Source of the DNA: Spodoptera frugiperda
Lineage: Eukaryota > Arthropoda > Insecta > Lepidoptera > Noctuidae
Reading direction: 5' to 3'
Assembly (NCBI RefSeq): GCF_023101765.2
Contig: NC_064218.1
Coordinates: 11,718,001 to 11,782,000 of the forward strand
DNA: 64,000 nt
Shown: piece after piece, positions 1-9,707 of the stretch
Numbering within the stretch: the first letter of the stretch is position 1
How the letters are laid out: each line of letters begins with the position of its first letter
Position numbers and translations under genes: made by a program
The notes under the pieces: generated by a model
Told to the model about the DNA's origin: nothing
What the model saw: only the letters and a program-made list of their open reading frames with translations
Database searches by the model: none

Positions 1-1394
1 TAGTCAGAGGAGACTCCGGGGCGTTTACGGTTTCCTTTGCCTTGATTCTGCTGTTTGTAGTTTTGGTGGCTACCTCGTGAGCGAAAGGAACCTCTATTGT
101 TACTTGTAGGTGCCGTGCGACGGTCACTCTGATTATTCTGTCGCTGAGGACGATCATGATAGCAGTCCTGCGAGGACTGGCGATATTGATAATGTGGATG
201 AGGCACAAAGGTGCAGCATCCATGGCTGGTACCCTGCGAGGGTCCATGATAAAGAGCCGACCCCTGCGGGGGGTGGCGAGCAGCTTTATTCGGTCCTGCT
301 TGAGAAGCAGAGCCACTTGTAGGTTTGGTTAAAGGAACGAATGCCTTCTTAACTCCACCCATTTTTTCAAGGGCAGCGGTAAACGACTCATTCTCAAATA
401 AATGGCGATCAGATGGTGGGATTTTGCGTAACGTTGCCTTTATTAAAGGATCACGGACGTGATTAGTTATTCCATCTCGGCGCATTTGTAAAATTTCAGC
501 CCTGTGTCCACAGATAAGCTGCAACAAATCTGAAGACACTTTTTGGAAATCACCATTAGAGAAAACCTCCGTGATCTTATCCTGCAAGCTATTAAAATTT
601 AAATCCTGTTCTGCATGAGCCCAGGATAGTAGTTCTGTCAAGGTAGAGGATAAGGCCTGCCTCTGTTTCAGCGCACAAAAAGTGAGAGCGGCGTAGGCTT
701 TGTCAGCGTAGGCCAAATGGCGCGACTGATCATATGCACGAATTTCCTCGTTAGCCTCCAGGTCAACAAAACCAGGCGTATGGCAATATGATTTTTGTAC
801 TTCAGAATACCTGACCTCACTCCATTCACTTTTATTAAAATATTGTACATCCTGAAGGGCTTTCAATAAATTGTCGGGTGCCTTGGGAACCGCAGGTTCT
901 TTCAGTTTTGTTTCAATATCGAAATTGAACGGCAGTTGAACCCGAGTAGGCTCACCTGCGTACGCGTCAATACTATCATTGTACAAGATTCCGCTCACAT
1001 TGTCATCAATCAACGCGTCATTGTCTACCACTGAAGCGGGCTCCGCACTACCACATGGCACTGACGATGATAAAGTAATTTGATTTCGTAACGCACTCAC
1101 CTCTCGGAATAACTTTTGCATCTGCCGATTGTCTTTCCGTGATTTGCGACTGTGTTTGCCCCCCCTTCTTTTGTGGTGACGGCCACGTTTCTTCTTTCGG
1201 TCGGAGGAGCTCGCGGAATCCGTGGAATCTGACGAAGAAGGGCTGCTACTAGATGATGAACTCCTACTCACTGACCTTGTACGTTTCCGTGAATTGGACA
1301 GAACCGCTTTGGATACACGATCCTGTGCACAGTCATGTCGTGGCTCCTCAACACTTGCGTTGGCACATTCACTATTGTTATTTGATTCGTTCAT
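1..1394 (-). CDS. gag-like retroelement ORF, N-terminal part (runs off window)
   Basis: An open frame of at least 464 codons starts at the ATG complementary to 1394-1392 and is still open at the left edge; I checked the frame at six places. The first ~45 residues are acidic and neutral. Residues ~40-95 are a Ser run followed by a strongly basic Arg/Lys/His tract, then a short amphipathic segment. A globular, gag-like middle part contains the peptides SRHLAYADKAYAALTF and HVRDPLIKATLRKIPPS. The end is rich in Gln, Asn, Arg and Gly (RSRGSHQNYKQQNQGKG), which would suit nucleic-acid binding. No CCHC zinc knuckle is visible in this part. I infer a first ORF of a retroelement, possibly DIRS-like, because of the SR-rich head, the capsid-like middle and the lack of introns. 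A domesticated gag gene is possible. No pol is in view. Confidence 0.55.
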   Translation of the reverse strand, partial: MNESNNNSECANASVEEPRHDCAQDRVSKAVLSNSRKRTRSVSRSSSSSSSPSSSDSTDSASSSDRKKKRGRHHKRRGGKHSRKSRKDNRQMQKLFREVSALRNQITLSSSVPCGSAEPASVVDNDALIDDNVSGILYNDSIDAYAGEPTRVQLPFNFDIETKLKEPAVPKAPDNLLKALQDVQYFNKSEWSEVRYSEVQKSYCHTPGFVDLEANEEIRAYDQSRHLAYADKAYAALTFCALKQRQALSSTLTELLSWAHAEQDLNFNSLQDKITEVFSNGDFQKVSSDLLQLICGHRAEILQMRRDGITNHVRDPLIKATLRKIPPSDRHLFENESFTAALEKMGGVKKAFVPLTKPTSGSASQAGPNKAARHPPQGSALYHGPSQGTSHGCCTFVPHPHYQYRQSSQDCYHDRPQRQNNQSDRRTAPTSNNRGSFRSRGSHQNYKQQNQGKGNRKRPGVSSD

Positions 1395-2402
1395 CCTGAA
1401 ATTAAAACACTTTTTTTTTTTTTTTTTAAAGGAGGTATTTGTAAAACACAAAAGATTGACAACTAAAGACACAGTATAATTATGACACTTTATACTGAGA
1501 CTAGGAGAAAGGACAATAGGTAAATGTTTCTAAAATAAAAAGAAGCAAGGAAAAATAACGCTAAAATACGTTACATACCTGCGTAATAATTTGAACTAAG
1601 TATAATATAAACGTTATATAAATTCGAATTTAAACACGAACGGTAACACCGTTAAAAATTTTTATTAACTTACGCGTAGGTGATACTTCTTTTTACGGTG
1701 AAGACAACCGTACTCGCCGGAAAACAAGACGCCAATGATTTGAGAACGTCCTCGACCCACCAACCAAGCTCGGACCTGCCTGGTGGGGATAGTGCGAGCG
1801 AGACAGACGTATAAGAGTGAAGGAGAAGGACATATGTAGCCGGAAAACAGGTAGGGCCTATCTCAAATAGTAAGCTTCAAATAACGGTCAAGAATTTAAT
1901 AATTATTATATGAACATAATGAATTAATGTATTAAATAACCGTTAAACTTGATTATTTATTTTTGTCCTTTCAAGACGAGGGTTTTCTTATTCAGTACTT
2001 ATACTATCCGCTTTTAATAAGTACTGAGACTAGAAGCAACCTCACAAAAACTTTAATGAGATATCGTATACTTGACATTTTAACAAGCTTTTCGCTTCCC
2101 TGGGGAGTGAGTAGGAATGCAGGCAATTATTTTTTATTCCTATCACGATATGAAGTCAGATATATAGTAAACAATACCAGAAAGACTTGCAATTACATAA
2201 AGCTTTATTTTTAACTATCCAACTGTCCAATTTCTATATTTACGTGGTACTAAAATACTTTATTTTTGGAAAAAAATAATTTAAAATTGTCGAGTAATAA
2301 TCCCTAAGTCTGAAAATGCTATGCGGAACACACACAAACTTCCATACATACATGTCAAACTGAGTACCTCATTTTTTTGAAATCGGTTAAAAATACATAC
2401 AT
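1395..2402. other. Non-coding flank 5' of the gag-like ORF
   Basis: The stretch is AT-rich and begins with a run of about 17 T at 1411-1427. A GC-richer block at ~1690-1860 could be the leader or terminal repeat of the retroelement, but I could not find its partner inside the window. I see no convincing exon. Confidence 0.4.
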
Positions 2403-2603
2403 ATCGTCACGCCTTTTATCCCCGAAGGGGTAGGCAGAGGTGCACATTATGGCACGAAATGCCACTGTACAATGTACACCCACTTTTCACAATTTATGTT
2501 GTAAGTCCCATGTAATAGGTGGTTAGCCTATTGCCATATACCGGGTACATTTCCAGACTCCGTGCTACTACTGAGAAATTTTCGAAAAACCGAAAATCCG
2601 GTT
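2403..2603 (-). repeat. SINE family A, 3' part
   Basis: This matches the body of the family whose complete copies lie at 31947-32225 and 51480-51752. It starts at the family's conserved 3' end (ATCGTCACGCCTTTTATCCC as read on plus) and runs to the TTTTCGAAAAACCG motif. The tRNA-like head is missing, so the copy is 5'-truncated. Confidence 0.85.
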
Positions 2604-2667
2604 AAAAATGATTGCGTAAAATACCTAAATAAAATGACTGAGGATAAATCGTAAGGAGAAAGACTCA

Positions 2668-2806
2668 TACTGAGGTACGAGTTTGTTTTACGTTGAACGG
2701 CACTCTCATTGCCTGCTCCAATGAACCAACCAATCAGAGAGCCAAACGCGGTAACGTTTCGATATCGTTAAACCTACAAACACACAAATTCGTACTAACC
2801 CCTCTA
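2668..2806. mobile_element. Short inverted-repeat element (MITE-1 copy)
   Basis: The left end GAGGTACGAGTTTGTTTTAC is complementary, with mismatches, to the right end AAATTCGTACTAACCCCTC. The interior (CCAATCAGAG) resembles the copy at 7322-7625. There is no transposase ORF, so it would be non-autonomous. Confidence 0.65.
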
Positions 2807-4004
2807 ATAACATTAAGAGTTTAAGAAATTGCCATATAGACTTGAAGAAGAAGAATTTACAACATAAATTCAGCCCTAACAAAGTTCCAATAAAACACCA
2901 CTTACAACTACAACCCACATTAGCACACGCACACACATACACATTCAAACACAATACTCTATTCTGAACTACACAAGAGCAGACTCGTGTAAACTATCAA
3001 GAAGACTGAGCGACAATTATACGCCGCACTGTAGCACAACTTTCAAGACAAAGGGATATTTCAGTCCTCCCGAAATTTTGCTAGTCAACTGTCACCGGCG
3101 TTAGTAAAGGTACGAGTTGTTTATGGGTTTATGTTGGTCTTGGAGGAGTTTGTGATTATCTTAAGTATTATTATACCTGTTTTGGAGGTAGCTATTGTAG
3201 TAATACAACTGAAATATAAAGGAAAAGTCGTTCTAGACCTGTTTAGGATCCAACCTGTAAATGTGAATTGTCTGTCGCTGTCGATGCCGAACGGTGGTTT
3301 GATAGAAAGATTTCTTATTATTCACTAGCTACTTCCACGCGGTTACACCCGCTCTGCTGTTGTTTTATAGCCTTCCTCGATAAATGGACTATCCAACTCA
3401 AAAAGATTTTTCCAAATCGAACCAGTAGTTTCAGAGATTAGCGCATTATAAGAAACAAACAAATTCTTTAATTTTATATGATAAAAAATATGATGAAGAT
3501 TACATTTCCCTACCATTTCGAGAGAGTAATAGTGTGGCCTCCTTCGATTAGTAGCTTGCGCAATTCAGACTCCAATCTCAAAATATCTACGTCATAATCT
3601 CCAATCCTAAACCTGACCTCTAAACCAATAACTTACATCTTCCATCTCACTCCACCTCTCTAACAAAACCCATCGAAACAAAACATTTCATCCAATTCTT
3701 CTCCTACATACATATAAACAGTCATATTTTTTTATCACTCAAACTTCAGTGATAACACCGTATTGTAATTTCCCATGGGCGAGCCGTGGGATGATGTCAC
3801 TAATGGACAGCCTCCATGATTTAAGTAATTTAAGTATTGCTCCTGGGTATTGGGGGGGAGTAAATAAAGATATTAATACTAAAAACTGGGTTGGGGATTC
3901 TGTGGTTATAAGTATGGCTGTTTTGAGTTCTGTCTTGGAAGCTGGTTAAGTAATTTTGGAGGTTCTAATCGAGACTTTCAATGTGAATTTGATATTTTTA
4001 ACAG
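2807..4004. other. Intergenic, no feature recognised
   Basis: The short frames in this interval have no family features, splice context or codon pattern to support them. AT-rich throughout. Confidence 0.5.
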
Positions 4005-4200
4005 ACTTCAAAAAAAAGGACGTTCTCAGTTTGTATGTATGTATGTATATTTGTGCGTGATTATCTCGCGTTTGGCTAAAGCGATTTTGATGCGGTTTTC
4101 AGTATAGTATTTTTCAGACTTAGGAGAAGGTTTTAGGGATTATACCTGACTAAAAAAAATGAAGGCGGTAAAGGAAACAGAAGGCGGTTCCCTTTTTTTA
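4005..4200 (+). repeat. Dispersed repeat (family F)
   Basis: It begins AACAGACTTCAAAAAAAAGG, contains a GTATGTATGTAT stretch and the phrase ATCTCGCGTTTGGCTAAAGC, and ends near GAAGGCGGTAAAGG. An inverted relative lies at 12140-12345 inside the gustatory receptor intron, and fragments at about 43990-44035 and 50860-51030 share the edge motif. No coding capacity. Confidence 0.6.
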
Positions 4201-4806
4201 ATTAAAAGTTTATAGTTTTTATTTTTGCTCACTCTAGAACATCTTTTGGAAGCATTTTTTAGACAACAGTCTAAGCCAAAAGTCCTTAACTTGGCTTAAA
4301 AATATAACTGTTAATCATATAACAAGCATTACCATTACCAAGTATTCGATCAATAAAGCCATCAGGAATCCTCTCTACTCAATATTAAGTAAAGCAATAA
4401 ATCAATCACTTTCCAGAACATTCTGAAACAATCCTGAAACATAAATTAACGTTGCGGTAACTAAAATTCCACTTCCTGCTTTATCTGTATTCGTGTTGCC
4501 TGAAAAAAACACATTCCTGAAAACGCTGAGTATCACTGAAAACAGCATGAATAAAATTTGCTCCAATTGTAAGTTTTTACGCGAAAAATGAGACTTAAAA
4601 AGGAAAAACGATTTCGAAATAGAGATTACAATGTAAGAAGTTATTCGTGTTGAGGCCATGAAATAAGGGGGAAAATTCTTGTGATTTATTTTACTTGCAT
4701 TTTTTATATTAACTTTTGATGTTGCCTCTATAACTACTGAGCAAGGATTTTGGATAAAATTCTTACTACCAAGTTTCATGTTAGCGAAATCCTAATTAAC
4801 TTATTA
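4201..4806. other. Intergenic, AT-rich
   Basis: It contains one 125-codon minus-strand frame (4402-4779) that I do not accept as a gene. Nothing else is recognised. Confidence 0.4.
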
Positions 4807-5118
4807 AGTGTGGAAGAGCCAAGTTTCGGTACGACTGAGCTGGTTCAACCGGAGTGATACCACGGCCTCACACAATACCGACGTGAAATAACGCTTGCGT
4901 GTGTTCTGTTGTGTGAGTGGGGTTGCAGTGGGTCTAATTACTCCCCTTCCCAATCTACCTAATCCCCGATCCCCCAATAACCATTAAATTGCTAACCCCC
5001 AAAAGGCCTGCAACGCACTTGTAACGCCTCTGGTGTTTCGGGTGTTCATGGGTGGCGGCAATTGCTTACCATCAGGTGATCCGTCTGCTCGTTTACTGGC
5101 TTATACTATAAAAAAAAA
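4807..5118 (+). repeat. SINE-like family B, near full-length
   Basis: This family starts GTGTGGGAGAGCCATGCTTC, carries an internal run of C-rich direct motifs (TTCCCAATC, CCCCGATTCCCC, CCTAACCCCCAAAAGGCC), then GGCGGCGATTGCTTACCATC, and ends in TTATACCATAAAAAA. The A-rich end fixes the orientation and suggests retroposition. This copy has a few substitutions in the first 60 bp. Confidence 0.85.
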
Positions 5119-5351
5119 CTTATAATCTAAGATTTATCACACGACCAGTAAAAAGTGAACCTTACATGAAAAAGTATTGGGGCACTTTTGTAGCAACTAA
5201 ATTGTTTGAAAATGGTCACTGCACTGGTAAAAATATGCTTGGATTTAATAGATTTTCCAAAGTTTCGTTTGGTGAAGTAGTTTAAAGTCGATTTATAATA
5301 TGATAATCATAGTAGGTAGGTACTAGCTATGGGTGTTGAGTTGAAAGAACG

Positions 5352-5541
5352 TTCGTTTCATTCTGTGAGTGAGGTTACCGGAGGCCCCCAATCTTCCCAA
5401 TTCCCGATCCCCCAACAACCCTATTATGGTATAAATTCCTAACACCCAAAAGCCGGCAACGCACTTATAACGGCTCTAGTGTTTCGACGGTGATTGCTTA
5501 CCATCAGGTGATTCGTCTGTTCGTTTACCGGCTTATACCGG
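5352..5541 (+). repeat. SINE-like family B, 5'-truncated
   Basis: The match begins at the GTGAGTGAGGTTACCGGAGG motif and reaches GGCTTATACC. A gap removes part of the GGTGTCCATGGGCGG block. Confidence 0.8.
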
Positions 5542-5716
5542 TAATCATTTGACTAGTTGATAAAAGGAAATGAACGGTTTAATTTCATTTACGCTAAATA
5601 CGTCGACAACTCAAAGACCAAAGACAGAAAAAAGAGCAGAATTTTTAATGTAACAGTAATCATGGTCGGCATCACTCGGATTTTTGGTAGACTACCCTGA
5701 CTTTTATACAGTAAAG

Positions 5717-5829
5717 AAAAGGCCGACAACGCACTTGTAACGCCTCTTGTGTTTCGGGTGTCCTTGGACGGCAAAAACTCCTTACCATCAGGTGATCCGC
5801 CTGCTCGTTTGCCGACTTATATCATAAAA
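5717..5829 (+). repeat. SINE-like family B, 3' fragment
   Basis: Only the last third of the family is present, from AAAGGCCGACAACGCACTTG to the ATAAAAAAATAAAA tail. Confidence 0.8.
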
Positions 5830-7321
5830 AAATAAAAGCGACCTCTAAGACTTAATTCTGAGTAAATTTCGCACAGACTAACACAAAAACTTGGAACTTA
5901 AAAAAAGAAAATTGACAATAAATATTTTGTCGGAGTACACGACAAGTTTTGTCCTATATAATATTCAAAGCACCCGATGGAATACTTTCACTAACTTACA
6001 TCACATAAGCCGTCTTGATCTTCAACTTGCTGCGTAATTATATTAACCGGATTCCGCCGGTTTTCGGCGGTTCTCACTGGTAATCTCCGGTTTATACTGT
6101 CTCTTGAGTTTTGTAAGGATATTTGTTTTAATTTTATAACAAACTTCGCTTGACGAGATGCCCTTGTTGTTTTTTTATAAGAAACATTTCTATAAAATGA
6201 TTTTGTGAGATTATCTTTTTTTTGTAGGTTTAAAAATATTATGTTTTAATCCCTGTTATGGTATAACATGATTTAAAAGAAGTTCATGTTGCTCCGTATT
6301 ATATATTTCTTACTGAAATTGTAAAGAGTAGATATAGCAAGTGGGTTGCTCCCAAAAAAAAAAACGATTGATCATGAAATATCTTAAACAAAATCTTCCA
6401 AGAAAACCTTCAATCACAACCATGTAATATTATCCTGAATTACAGAATTCAGTTGATGGATCCCATGTAAATTGATACAAACGAAACATAATATTTATTA
6501 TAAGGAAGAATTGATTTATTCCATTGCCTCCGGCGACAAAATATTATGGCGTCCTATGATTTTTTAAGGGGCTGATATCGGTACCAAATTTCCTATGAAA
6601 TTGCAATTCTTAGTATACGAGGAAATTATGCGTATGTCAAACTAATGTATTCCAATAACTTCGGTCGCACATAAAGATGATTACTGTCACTCAGTAACAA
6701 AAGAGTTATAGAAATTAACTTCAGAGTGTTTAAAAAAACAATTATTTCAGCAGAACAATCAATTTCCAGCCTACATTAAACCAAAGTGAATAAATCAGTG
6801 TAGTCTAAAGTCAAAATTAATAGACCAGTAAGGCACTTTTGAACGTCAAAGCAAAAATTATAAGATAAAAAAATGTATGTGAATCTAGTGTAGATTCCTA
6901 TGAAAAAGAATGAGCAAGAAACTCCATAGATTACACTTTTTCGATCAGGTTCACAATACAAATACGAAACAATGTAACCAATGTTTCGTTGGTTCAATTA
7001 TGTGAGAACAATGAGTATTCATAACATGCATCTTCATTGTATGTATGTTAATCAGAATGAATAGAATATCATATCACAACAGCAAGTTTGGACCAAGTGT
7101 TCTACTATGACTAAATCAAGTTCACAACTTAGTGCAAGTCCTGGCTAAGTAAAGCCATAAAGCTGTACAATATCTGGACTTATAGTCTAACGGTCAGTTA
7201 CTTAGCGGTGAACTGGAAACTGATAGTATGTGGGATGCACATAATATGCACAATAGTGCAAGAACTAATAAACGTAAACCATGTCCTATTGTAAAATATA
7301 TCGCGAAGCAGAGGTATTGGC
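5830..7321. other. Intergenic, no feature recognised
   Basis: AT-rich DNA with short chance frames only. A CCGGTTTTCGGCGG stretch near 6058 stands out in composition but I cannot assign it. Confidence 0.4.
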
Positions 7322-7625
7322 TATCGCTTTAGGGCTTTAGAACGAGTTTGCTTTGCGTTTAACAAGATCCGCTTTGATTGGTTGATTTGTTGGAGCCGGC
7401 CAATCACAGCGCTGAATGTGACCATGTTTCGATCTTGTTAAACGGTTTTTTATGGTCAAAGCTGGTAAACGCGATGGTAAGCAATCGCCGCCGCTCATGA
7501 GCACCCGAAACACCAAAGACGTTACAAAAGCGTTGCCGGTTAAGAATTTAAGAGTTGTTGGGGAAATGGGGTTTGGGAAGCGATTGAGCCTATTTGTAAA
7601 TATTCGTACTAAGCCCTCTGAATAA
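7322..7625. mobile_element. MITE-1 copy interrupted by a SINE
   Basis: The left terminal sequence AGGGCTTTAGAACGAGTTTG pairs imperfectly with AATATTCGTACTAAGCCCT at the right end. The interior (GATTGGTTGATT and CCAATCACAGCG) resembles other copies of the family. A family B SINE sits inside at 7446-7590 and splits the element. Confidence 0.65.
7446..7590 (-). repeat. SINE-like family B nested in MITE-1
   Basis: Reads TTTTTTATGGTCAAAGCTGG at its 3' end on plus and includes GGTAAGCAATCGCCGCCGC and GAATTTAAGAGTTGTTGGGG. The 5' half is missing. Both sides are MITE sequence. Confidence 0.75.
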
Positions 7626-8464
7626 ATCATTCAATTTTCGTGTATTACTATACATAGTTGTTGAGCCCCATGTAATACAAGATAAAGTAACAAAAGATTA
7701 CTAGGAATCATCCGAATGAAGTTTTATTAGACCCAGGAATTCTGAGGAACTCAATACTCGGGTCGAGAAAAACTTTATTGGGTTTTTCTTGGTAGTAATG
7801 TTCACTTGGGATATATAGCTATTGACATATAATTAATGACTACAGTGAGTGTTACTAGGTATATAAATATACACCTTATTAACTTTGAGGAGTCCAATAA
7901 ACAAATAAATTGTGCTTGGTGACTGGGCTTCTCACAGTTGTACAGTCTCTTTTGTGTCTTTAGGCTTAAGTCGTTCTGTCTCCTGCATTAAATTCACCGA
8001 GGGAAGTGGACACTATTGTTTTCTTTTCTTCTCCTCTAATAACATCTTCATTCGGGATCCAAGACAGTTATTCATGTCCCTGGGATGGGACTTCAATGTT
8101 ACGGTGTTTTCATGGTTGTATTTACTGTAGATCCTATCTTACAGGAGATGCAGCGGTACGGGAGGTTGTGGTGGGCTTGTCCCACTAAAAAAAAACAAAT
8201 AAATGTCAAGTCATGTAAGTTTATTTCGGGTCATTATTACTAAAACTGTTAAAATTTAATATTTACATAGCAATGTAATAACAATTTTAAAAACGATAAC
8301 AATAAGTAAAATAGTGCTTTAAATTAAACTCACACGTTATTAGTCTGTTACTTTTAATAAAATTGTAATTGAACTAGCTTTTTGTATGACATTGTTCATT
8401 AATACACAAGAGTCGTAGGTTTACCCGGAAATTTCTATATAGGGTGATTGGTGATAAGGTAGAT
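7626..8464. other. Intergenic, no feature recognised
   Basis: The two overlapping short plus-strand frames near 7912-8188 have no supporting features. Otherwise AT-rich. Confidence 0.4.
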
Positions 8465-8790
8465 GATTAATTTTTATTTGAATGTCCGTCTTGTAGATTA
8501 TTTTAATATTAGACATGTATTTTTAATTTTCTTACAGAAACAAATAAATGCTTGAAATATATTGATTTTAAATATCGTGTGACGTCACTTCTAGTTACAT
8601 TTTATACGTAGAAATTACGTATTTGTTCCAACTGCTTAAATTTGATTCGTTTTATCTAAGTATTGTTATTTTATATGACAAAATAAAAAAATACGTGTCT
8701 AATATTTTTTCATTACCTAACTGACGGACTAAACATACCATATTTTTAATTTTCCCTCTGTCGTCATTCCTATTAGTGAGGGATATCAAA
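8465..8790 (+). repeat. Dispersed repeat E with TGACGTCA core
   Basis: About 325 bp are shared with 59560-59870. Shared blocks include GTCCGTCTTGTAGAT or its variant, TCGTGTGACGTCACTT (TTGTGTGACGTCACTT in the other copy), TTTTATACGTAGAAATTACG and TCTAATATTTTTTCATTACC. The GTGACGTCAC palindrome is kept in both. No ORF. Confidence 0.75.
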
Positions 8791-8965
8791 AGATAAAAAT
8801 AAAACCAATGAGTATACAAAAAAAATCTTTAGGATAATTGTTTGTAATCATGAGTACAATCATGTGTTTAAATATCATTCACTAATTACCAGCCACCCTA
8901 TATAAGCACTTTAATTTACAAGCTGTTGTGTATTGCATAATGAAATTTACTATAAAAAGAAGCTG

Positions 8966-9135
8966 GTATGACTTCCCGCACGGAGTAACTCTTTGTGTGA
9001 TCCACAAATTCTTGTTTCGGGTTTGGGTGTCATGTGGATATTGTGTATATGAACCTGTGTTTTTGTAACAGTATCAGTAACTTGTAAACACCCACTACAC
9101 AGGAGAAAACCCTAGTGAGGGGCAATGACAATATA
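8966..9135 (+). repeat. SINE family D, partial copy
   Basis: It shares TGATCCACAAATTCTTGTTTC, GGTTTGGGTGTCATGTG and the closing ACCCTAGTGAGGGGCAA pattern with 33655-33860 and 11711-11830. The tRNA-like head is mostly absent here. Confidence 0.7.
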
Positions 9136-9707
9136 AGTTTTTAAACTGACATGGTCACTAACACTATTATTAGAAAAAAACATGTTTATATAGTGATAAG
9201 TCCACGTTTGTGCCCATTATTTTATTTATATTTGTTATTGTTATTTATTTTCTGTATTTATTATGAATAGTGTACAATAAAGGTTATTGTATTCTATAAA
9301 TTCTTAAGACTATACGATGAATTTATCATTCGCTTCAGAAAAGAAAATTTTGCTGAGTACCATCGCATCGTTGAAAAATATTGTCTGTCTCCACCCATTA
9401 CTCATATCCTTCGACGCTATACTTCTATACATTACACCACGACATAATGAGTAATAATGTCAATTCATACATTAAAATACACGCACACAAAATTGATTCT
9501 TATCTCCAACATTTATTATTAGAAACATAGCCAATATTGCTTGAAACACAGAAATAATAACCTCTACTTATAGAAAGTAACAATTAAGACTAAGGACGTT
9601 TCATTAGTTTAATCGTTTGAAGTGGTGCCAATAGTGTTATGACAAAAAAAGTAATAGTTTTAAGAGCTCATACGCCATTCGATAGTAATTCATCAAAGTG
9701 ACACAAC
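9136..9707. other. Upstream region of the gustatory receptor gene
   Basis: AT-rich, with an old-looking 3'-end-like stretch (GTACAATAAAGGTTATTG near 9271). The promoter of the receptor gene should lie here, but I cannot identify a convincing core element. Confidence 0.35.

Noticed and set aside
4402..4779. 125-codon minus-strand frame
   Set aside because: Hydrophobic stretches look receptor-like at first, but there is no family motif, no splice context and the DNA is AT-rich, which favours chance hydrophobic frames.
7912..8188. Two overlapping plus-strand frames
   Set aside because: No motif, no neighbouring exon and no conserved start context.
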